A stretch of DNA of 37,897 nucleotides from Lachnospiraceae bacterium (GTDB lineage Bacteria; Bacillota; Clostridia; Lachnospirales; Lachnospiraceae): assembly GCA_024685315.1 (NCBI GenBank), contig JAIKVW010000032.1, positions 1 to 37,897 of the forward strand, read 5' to 3'. How positions within the stretch are numbered: the first letter of the stretch is position 1; every line of letters starts with the position of its first letter. A model generated the notes under the pieces. It ran no database searches and had not been told where the DNA came from. It saw nothing but the letters and a program-made list of their open reading frames with translations. The position numbers were made by a program, and so were the translations under genes. This document shows positions 32,401 to 37,897 of this stretch, in pieces.

Positions 32401-35400
32401 TGAAACCTCTCCCTGGAACGAATACTCTTTAAAGATTAGGTTTATTGAAATAGAAAAAGGCGCGACCAGCATAGGATGGGATGCATTTTCTGGATGTAGT
32501 TCATTAACTGAAGTAAATATCCCAGAGGGTGTGACCCGAATAATGCCCTGTGCATTAAAGGGTTGCAGGTCATTAACAACAGTAACCATTCCAGAAGGTG
32601 TTACCAGTTTAGGCAGCGGTGTTTTTTCTGAATGCACATCCTTAACCGAAGTAACCATTCCAGAAAGTGTGACTGGGTTTGGAGACAGTGTATTTCAGTA
32701 TTGCGAATCACTATCTGAAGTAATCCTTCCGGAAGGTTTGATTGATCTTGGGGACTATACTTTTTACGGTTGCACATCATTATTAAGGGTAAACATTCCG
32801 GAGAGCCTGACCTTTATAGGTGACGATGTTTTTGATGGCTGCATATCATTAATTGATGTTACTATACCAGAAACCATAACCAGCATAGGGATTGACGCGT
32901 TTAGAGACTGCACGTCTTTAACCGAAGTAACTATTCCGAATGATGTGACCAGTATAGGTAGTGCTGCGTTTAATGGCTGTAGTTCATTATCTACGGTGAC
33001 TATTCCAGAGGGCTTGATTAGTTTAGGGAGCGGTGCATTTAGAGATTGTATCTCCTTAACAGAAATATCTATCCCAGATGGTTTAACAAGTATTGAGGAA
33101 TACACTTTTTGTGGTTGTTCATCGTTAAGAGAAGTAACTATTCCGAATGATGTGACCAGTATAGGTAGTGCTGCGTTTTACGAATGCACATCTTTATATG
33201 AACTATTCATTTCAGAAAATCTTACCAGTTTAGGTAGTTATGCTTTTTCAAACTGCAGCTCCCTATCCAAAGTATCCATTCCAGACAGTGTTACAAGCAT
33301 TGGTGACCATGCCTTTTCTGAGTGCAGATCATTAGCTGAAGTAATCCTTCCGAGGAGTATGACGGAAATAGCAGACGGTGTGTTTAGGGGCTGCAGGTCT
33401 TTAACCGAAGTAACCATTCCAGACGGCGTGATAAGTATAGGGGATTCAGCCTTTTACTACTGCACTTCACTTGAGAAAATAATAGTTCCAGGGAGTGTAG
33501 CGAGTATTGAGGAGAGAACTTTCGCCAACTGTTCAAATATGAGCGATGCGATTCTGGTCACTGGAGTTGAGACCATTGGGGAAAACGCCTTTAACTATTG
33601 CGGGCAGCTTCAAAGAGTGTCGATACCTGACAGCGTAAATGAGATTGGCGGATCTGCTTTTGCATATAGCGGTGTTAACTATCTTTTCTTCTATGGCACG
33701 GAATGCGATTGGAGCAAGGTCGCAGTAGATGAAAATAATGATGAACTTACTAATGCTGAGAGATATTTGGTATTGTTCATTGATTCTATGGAGTATTCGG
33801 CTAACGGCGAAGCCATTATTCCTCAAATCACAGTGATAAAAGACGGTATCACCCTCATCGAAGGCACGGACTATACCATTTCCTGCAGGGACAATATTAA
33901 TGCCGGATTAGCATGGATCGACATCAGCTTTATGGGCAGCTATGCTGATGCAGGCATTGCTGAGATACCTTTTACTATTACTCCGCTTGACGCCTCCGGG
34001 GGGGTTATTGGGAACATCGCTTCCGTTATCTATACAGGAGAGCCGCTCACCCCTGCTCTTGAAGTTACTCTTGGCGGCCAGCTTCTGGAAGAGGGAAAGG
34101 ATTATACGGTACAGTATTCGAATAACGTTAATGCCGGGACCGCAACTGCAACTGTCACCTTTACAGGTATTTACCAGGGGACTCTTTCCAGGGACTTTAC
34201 AATTAATCCTGCAGATGCATCTAATGCGGTTATCGAACCGATTCCGGACCAGATATATACCGGAAGCGCCAGAACACCTGAAGTTGTGATAAGTCTTGAC
34301 GGGAAGGTACTGAAACTCGGTACAGATTATACTGTTACATATACCAATAATGTAAACAAAGGAACGGCAAGGGTATTCGCGGTATTTATTAATAACTATA
34401 CGCATGCAGGCACACTTCCGGGATCATTTAAGATTACGGATACCCTATCAACGCATTCAGGCGCTGCAACAAAAATGGATATCTCAGGAACAGATGCTTC
34501 GAGAGATGTTTCTGCGACAGTTGTATCCAGCAATCCGGGAACCGGATTCAGCTTCCGGGCGCTTGAGCAGACGAGTGGATCGAGCGGGTGGAGAGAATCC
34601 TATGAAGTCGTATTTGAGAATGCAGGGACTTATTCCCTTACCTTTGCAAACTCGACAGATACTGCCGGACAAGATGCTATTACCGTAATGGTAGCAGTTG
34701 AAGATCATACCTGGGATACGGAGAAAACCGTAGATACTGAGGCAACCTGCACCAGTGACGGGCAGAAGAGTCTTCATTGTTCTGTATGCGGGGCCATTAA
34801 GGCCGGCAGTGAAGAAGTCATTCCAGCACTTGGCCATGACTACCAGTTCAGCAAGTTTGTCTGGGAGGGCTACACCGCAACCGCACTGTATGTATGCGCG
34901 AACGACAGCGAGCATACGGTCAGCTACGATGCTGAGATCACTTCAGCAGTGACCGCCGAGGCAACATGTGATACCGCAGGGGTCAGGACATATACCGCAA
35001 CATATGACGGCCATACCGATACCAAGACAGAGGAGATCGCAGCACTCGGCCATGACTATAAGCTTACCGAATGGACCTGGTCAGAGGATCACAGCAGCGC
35101 AACAGCAACCTTCACCTGCGCTAACGATGCAAGCCATGTTCAGACAGTTACAGCAACGGTATCAAGTGAGACCACGGCGGCGACCTGTGAGGCAGCCGGG
35201 AAGACCGTCTATACAGCAACAGTGACATTCGAAGGCGAGACCTATACCGACACGAAGGAAGTTGAAATCGAAGCGCTTGGCCACGACTATAAGCTTAGCG
35301 GCTGGACATGGGCTGATGAATACAGCAGCGCAGAGGCAACCTTCACCTGTGCTAACGATGCCGGCCATGTTCAGACAGTTACAGCAACGGTATCAAGCGT

Positions 35401-37897
35401 GACTACGCCTGCTACCTGTGGAGCAGCCGGGAAGACCGTCTACACAGCGACAGTGACATTTGAAGGCGAGGCCTACACTGATACTAAGGAGGTTGTGATC
35501 CCTGCAACCGGCCACGACTGGGGCGAGGTTACCTACACCTGGAGTGATGACAACTCTACAGTCACTGCGACCAGGACATGTGCTAACGACTCCAGCCATG
35601 TAGAAACTGAGACCGTCAATACGACCTCAGAAGTCACTAAGGCAGCGACCTGCGAAGCAAAGGGCGAAACGACCTACACCGCAGTCTTCGAGAATGAAGC
35701 GTTCGAGACTCAGACAAAGACCCTTGCAAATATTGACGCGCTCGGCCATAACTGGGGCGAGCCCGTATGGAAATGGCAGGACGACAACAGCAGCGGATCC
35801 GCATTATTCACCTGCGCGAACGACAAGGATCACGAGTACGAGGCCGAATTTACGACCGTGACCACCGAGCAGGGAACCGGAGATGACCTTGGATATACAC
35901 TGTATATAGCAACGGTCGTTGGCCCAGATGGGAAGGTATATTCAGACACCAGGAAAGTGATCAACCAGTACACGATCACCTTCGATACTGCCGGCGGAAG
36001 CGAAGTGGAGTCCTTTACTGCAGATTACGGTACTGCGGTAACAGCTCCCGAAGATCCGGACAGGGAAGGCTACACATTCGATGGCTGGACACCGGAGATC
36101 CCGTCAACGATGCCGGCTGAGAACCTGACGGTCACCGCAGTCTGGACGCCTGTCACCTACACGATCACCTATGTACTGGACGGCGGCACCAATGCGGCAT
36201 CGAACCCGGAATCTTACACCATCGAGACCGACACGATCGACCTTGCAAATGCAACGAGGGCCGGCTACACCTTCGGCGGATGGTACAGCGACAGCGAGTT
36301 CAGGAACCAGGTAAGCCAGATCATAAAGGGCAGCACCGGAAATGTAACGCTCTACGCTAAGTGGACGACCGATGATTACACCATCACTTACAATCTGGGC
36401 GGCGGCCTTGTTGCTCAGGCGAACCCGACAGCTTACTCGATCACTACAGAGACCTTCACCCTGAACAACCCGACCAGGGAAGGCTACACCTTTGCAGGCT
36501 GGACAGGCACGGATCTTGAAGAAGCTACGATTACCGTTACGGTTACTAAGGGCAGCATGGGCGACCGCGAGTACACCGCGACCTGGACCGCGAACAGCTA
36601 CACTATCGTCTACAATGCAAACGGCGGAAACGGAACCATGGCAGACATCAGCGCAGTCTATGACCAGGAGGTCGTCCTGACAGAGAACGCGTTCGAGCGC
36701 GCAGGCTACACCTTCACAGGCTGGAACACCGCGGCTGACGGCAGCGGGACCGCATACGAAGACGGGGCTGCGGTGAAGAACCTGGCACCGGAAGGCAGCG
36801 TTACCCTGTACGCGCAGTGGACCGCAAGGGAAGATACCCCGTACTCTGTCGAGCATTACTTTGAGAAGCTGGACGGCGGATACAATATCATTACTCAGAT
36901 GTTTGAAGGCGCTACCGATGCCGAAGTAACAGCAAAGCCGCTTACGATGAAAGGCTTCACATTCGACGAAGATAATGAAGCTAACGTGATCACCGGAACG
37001 GTGGCAGCGGACGGAAGCCTTGTACTGAAGCTCTACTACACGAGGAACAGCTACACGGTAACATTCCTCGATGAAGACGGAACCGTGCTGCAGACCGGCA
37101 AGGTGAAGTATGAAGCAGTTCCGGAATGCGAAGAGCCTGCAAAGGCTGCAACTGCTGACACGGTTTATACCTTTGCCGGCTGGACACCTGAGATAGCTGC
37201 AGTGAGCGGAGATGCGATCTACACCGCAACCTACACCAGCGCGGCTCAGGTCTACACTATTGACGAAGACAGTTGGGCATGGACCGGCAGCGACGAAGAT
37301 GGCTATACCGCAGCGGAAGTGACCTTCAGGGCAGGTGCAGGAGATTTCACCACAGTCGTGAAGGCCACCGTCACCAGCGAGACCACCGCAGCGACCTGCG
37401 AGACAGCCAGAAAGACCGTCTACACCGCGACTGCGACATATGGCGGCAAGACCTACACTGACACCAGGGAAGTCGCGATCCCGGCAACAGGTCACGACTG
37501 GAACGAGGCAACGTACACCTGGGCAGAAGACAACAGCGAAGTGACAGCCTCCAGGACCTGTAAGAATGATCCCAGCCACATCGAGACCGAAACCGTTAAT
37601 ACTACTGTTGCCGAGACGGCAGCTACCTGCGAGACCGCAGGAAGCGCGATCTACACCGCAGCCTTCACGAACGAAGCGTTCGAGACCCAGACGAAGACTG
37701 TAGAGATCGCAGCGCTTGGCCATGACCTTGTCCACCATGACAGGGTAGAACCTACAAAGACAACTGTAGGCTACGAGGAATACTGGGAGTGCACCAGGTG
37801 CGGAAAGCTTTTCAGCGATGCGGAAGGCACTCATGAGATCGAAGCACCGGTCGAGATCCCCTGCACCTGGATCCCGGTAACTTCGGTAACTCTCGAG
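29435..37897 (+). CDS. giant BspA-like LRR repeat surface protein (3' partial)
   Basis: Reading from the ATG at 29435 (GGGGAGA site nine bases upstream) I find no stop up to the last base: 2821 codons, gene end outside the window. A signal peptide (1-27, ending AAAFAAE) leads into an Ala/Glu/Thr-rich linker (28-108). BspA-type LRRs of the IPxxVTxIGxxAFxxCxxL kind follow in blocks (about 112-740 and 1009-1420), split by two Big_2-like domains (about 776-952). Next come YTG...GTDYTVTYxNN repeats (about 1445-1670), Cys-bearing repeats (about 1760-2175), InlB B/Flg_new-type repeats (about 2180-2600) and again Cys repeats to the edge. Such proteins act in adhesion or host and community contact. 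The wall anchor would lie in the missing C-terminus. Confidence 0.88.
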   Translation, partial: MKKFICVSLSIMMILSHVPAAAFAAEADNISETSAESAAVEAAVGVENAETVEAVPEEAETSLPAEIAAEEAEPAALENVTDVAEPAAATEATADTKSTVASGTCGDSLTWTLDSTGVLTIQGSGAMTDYTSSSSMPWYSNRSSIKTLVIGSGATKIGDYAFNGCSNITSVDIPDTVTAIGIYAFENCSKLTSVSIPEGVKTVNICAFGNCTSLAKVSMPASATLLYSSVFTGCSKLITAGPSGSGCNYEFAWTTTIPMWAFHNCSSLTTITLPESVTKIELEAFRGCSSLTSINIPASATSFESNVFSGCTSLTTAGPIRSGCNIEFGWETSIPAKAFHNHSSLESIILPTTLTSIGSNAFYTCTGLKDVYYPGSQAEMETFRNNLTVSSGNTSFSSAAMHYEYISRGTVGGLTWVLQEGNVLVISGTGAMTGTYEYDDGDYYPAYPWPNTIEELIIEEGVTSVSTCAFEGCKNLTKVTLPSTLTAIGIQAFRGCSALEEIELPEGLLTINGSAFENCTSLTELVIPASVTGIYTDAINGCTALTALSYAGTGEQWISLYKNDSQINQMFIHCLADDTTVCGGRIGSTSGTTFWEYSEDGTLTVSGSGAIPDYFNTSSNGNNYPDRPWENIPYTKLVVEEGITKIGWRAFAGASSLVSVQLPSTLTEIKGYRYYSNHVGAFSFCTALESIEIPEGVTKIGCFAFMYCNNLKSIIVPESVTIIGYGSFYGCTSLETIWYRCTSDQRNRVSVDSQYDGSSDGSNHSSASVLANVTEYVLPNSFSISESSLTMGIGSSTTLEASILPEDTDKQRLWDGTNMSALPSDIVWSSSDENIVSVENGVVTAKEAGSAVITASLGDLTADCEVTVASIPAEGIALNKTSLTLYEGYTEQLTVTFTPAGTSNKTLYWSSSNTNVATVEDGLVTSVDGGTAIITVISDDGGFFATCTVKVLDIIDSGVCGENLTWIITGDGDEYTLHIMGSGDMYDFYETSPWNEYSLKIRFIEIEKGATSIGWDAFSGCSSLTEVNIPEGVTRIMPCALKGCRSLTTVTIPEGVTSLGSGVFSECTSLTEVTIPESVTGFGDSVFQYCESLSEVILPEGLIDLGDYTFYGCTSLLRVNIPESLTFIGDDVFDGCISLIDVTIPETITSIGIDAFRDCTSLTEVTIPNDVTSIGSAAFNGCSSLSTVTIPEGLISLGSGAFRDCISLTEISIPDGLTSIEEYTFCGCSSLREVTIPNDVTSIGSAAFYECTSLYELFISENLTSLGSYAFSNCSSLSKVSIPDSVTSIGDHAFSECRSLAEVILPRSMTEIADGVFRGCRSLTEVTIPDGVISIGDSAFYYCTSLEKIIVPGSVASIEERTFANCSNMSDAILVTGVETIGENAFNYCGQLQRVSIPDSVNEIGGSAFAYSGVNYLFFYGTECDWSKVAVDENNDELTNAERYLVLFIDSMEYSANGEAIIPQITVIKDGITLIEGTDYTISCRDNINAGLAWIDISFMGSYADAGIAEIPFTITPLDASGGVIGNIASVIYTGEPLTPALEVTLGGQLLEEGKDYTVQYSNNVNAGTATATVTFTGIYQGTLSRDFTINPADASNAVIEPIPDQIYTGSARTPEVVISLDGKVLKLGTDYTVTYTNNVNKGTARVFAVFINNYTHAGTLPGSFKITDTLSTHSGAATKMDISGTDASRDVSATVVSSNPGTGFSFRALEQTSGSSGWRESYEVVFENAGTYSLTFANSTDTAGQDAITVMVAVEDHTWDTEKTVDTEATCTSDGQKSLHCSVCGAIKAGSEEVIPALGHDYQFSKFVWEGYTATALYVCANDSEHTVSYDAEITSAVTAEATCDTAGVRTYTATYDGHTDTKTEEIAALGHDYKLTEWTWSEDHSSATATFTCANDASHVQTVTATVSSETTAATCEAAGKTVYTATVTFEGETYTDTKEVEIEALGHDYKLSGWTWADEYSSAEATFTCANDAGHVQTVTATVSSVTTPATCGAAGKTVYTATVTFEGEAYTDTKEVVIPATGHDWGEVTYTWSDDNSTVTATRTCANDSSHVETETVNTTSEVTKAATCEAKGETTYTAVFENEAFETQTKTLANIDALGHNWGEPVWKWQDDNSSGSALFTCANDKDHEYEAEFTTVTTEQGTGDDLGYTLYIATVVGPDGKVYSDTRKVINQYTITFDTAGGSEVESFTADYGTAVTAPEDPDREGYTFDGWTPEIPSTMPAENLTVTAVWTPVTYTITYVLDGGTNAASNPESYTIETDTIDLANATRAGYTFGGWYSDSEFRNQVSQIIKGSTGNVTLYAKWTTDDYTITYNLGGGLVAQANPTAYSITTETFTLNNPTREGYTFAGWTGTDLEEATITVTVTKGSMGDREYTATWTANSYTIVYNANGGNGTMADISAVYDQEVVLTENAFERAGYTFTGWNTAADGSGTAYEDGAAVKNLAPEGSVTLYAQWTAREDTPYSVEHYFEKLDGGYNIITQMFEGATDAEVTAKPLTMKGFTFDEDNEANVITGTVAADGSLVLKLYYTRNSYTVTFLDEDGTVLQTGKVKYEAVPECEEPAKAATADTVYTFAGWTPEIAAVSGDAIYTATYTSAAQVYTIDEDSWAWTGSDEDGYTAAEVTFRAGAGDFTTVVKATVTSETTAATCETARKTVYTATATYGGKTYTDTREVAIPATGHDWNEATYTWAEDNSEVTASRTCKNDPSHIETETVNTTVAETAATCETAGSAIYTAAFTNEAFETQTKTVEIAALGHDLVHHDRVEPTKTTVGYEEYWECTRCGKLFSDAEGTHEIEAPVEIPCTWIPVTSVTLE
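29770..31640 (+). repeat. first LRR_5 (BspA) repeat blocks
   Basis: Imperfect repeats of about 23 residues with the pattern IPxxVTxIGxxAFxxCxxL. Each subsection opens with a capping motif of the type LTWTLDSTGVLTIQGSGAM (29760, 30673 and 31209), seen again at 32326. Codon use is like the rest of the gene. Confidence 0.8.
32440..33690 (+). repeat. AT-richer LRR_5 array with 69-base unit
   Basis: About 17 LRR units of 23 codons, dominated by TTA, GAA and ATT codons (SLTEVTIPEGVTSLGSGVF type), unlike the GC-richer flanks. An exact 48-base repeat occurs at 32924-32971 and 33131-33178, 207 bases (three units) apart. Confidence 0.85.
34700..35960 (+). repeat. cysteine-bearing surface repeats
   Basis: Units of roughly 70-77 codons containing AATCEAAGKTVYTATVTFEG, a TDTKE...ALGHDY stretch and a WxWxDD...TFTCANDxxH stretch, with one Cys in each half. 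A 34-base exact repeat lies at 35133-35166 and 35364-35397. Two similar units return at about 37240-37720. Confidence 0.8.
35965..37230 (+). repeat. InlB B-type (Flg_new) repeats
   Basis: Five or six beta-grasp repeats of 60-75 residues with the pattern YTITF...GG...Y...T.P..P.REGYTFxGWT...AxW, starting near 35968, 36158, 36379, 36598, 36840 and 37045. The last two are more diverged. Confidence 0.8.

Noticed and set aside
32440-33690. CRISPR-like array (regular 69-base repeats)
   Set aside because: The repeats are imperfect, in frame, code for leucine-rich units and have no unique spacers or cas genes nearby.
36104-37834. Long open frame (576 codons) on the minus strand
   Set aside because: It is antisense to the repeat part of the giant surface gene. 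The plus-strand frame gives recognisable domains, while this one has no ribosome site, no known motif and a composition expected from the reverse of Thr/Tyr/Ala-rich codons.

Overview
The window looks like a chromosomal segment of an anaerobic, Gram-positive-type Clostridia, perhaps Lachnospiraceae or a related gut or oral lineage. Evidence for this is moderate GC, strong AGGAGG-type ribosome binding sites, lipobox lipoproteins, S-layer-homology (SLH) surface proteins, very large BspA-type leucine-rich surface proteins and a cytochrome-Frd-type C-A-B gene order. The exact genus cannot be told from the sequence alone.

Layout. Positions 3-6670 hold surface proteins with attached oxidoreductases: a 5'-truncated LRR + lipase-like + Ig-like + SLH protein, a broken Gfo/Idh/MocA oxidoreductase, a second LRR + SLH protein, and an intact copy of the same oxidoreductase. 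The SLH-end plus oxidoreductase-start unit is clearly duplicated. A hairpin-rich intergenic stretch (6671-7134) separates this from a convergent Lon-like ATP-dependent protease (7135-9534, minus). Three ordinary plus-strand genes follow: a DUF985 cupin, a MATE exporter and an M18 aminopeptidase (9716-12916).

The centre of the window (about 13.0-28.1 kb) is a tightly packed 15-gene plus-strand cluster ending at a perfect hairpin terminator (28117-28163). It starts with the known FTR1 / P19 / DUF2318(FtrD-like) / FtsX / FtsX / ABC-ATPase iron-uptake set, of the type seen in the Campylobacter p19 locus. Many overlapping stop-start codons then join this to genes not usually described with it: an FMN-binding lipoprotein with a flavinylation motif, a small exported protein carrying a second SGAT motif in an unusual place, a diheme-cytochrome-b-like FrdC, a FrdA-type flavoprotein lacking the His of covalent FAD, a FrdB-type iron-sulfur subunit, an exported transglutaminase-like protein, and a second, paralogous FtsX/FtsX/ATPase module. 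A DUF4418 membrane protein faces the cluster from the other strand. TTAG...CTAA inverted repeats sit on the predicted promoters of FTR1, P19 and DUF4418, which suggests shared, probably iron-responsive, control. My reading (inference) is an iron acquisition system with its own transmembrane electron supply: the Frd-like complex or its quinone pool and the covalent-FMN proteins could reduce Fe(III) or recycle P19 outside the membrane.

The right part (28.2-37.9 kb) holds DUF4418, a broken XRE-type regulator, and a giant cell-surface gene that starts at 29435 and stays open to the window end (2821 codons, no stop). It is a mosaic of BspA-type LRRs, Ig-like domains, cysteine-bearing repeats and InlB B-type repeats. 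One LRR block inside it is visibly more AT-rich and internally repetitive.
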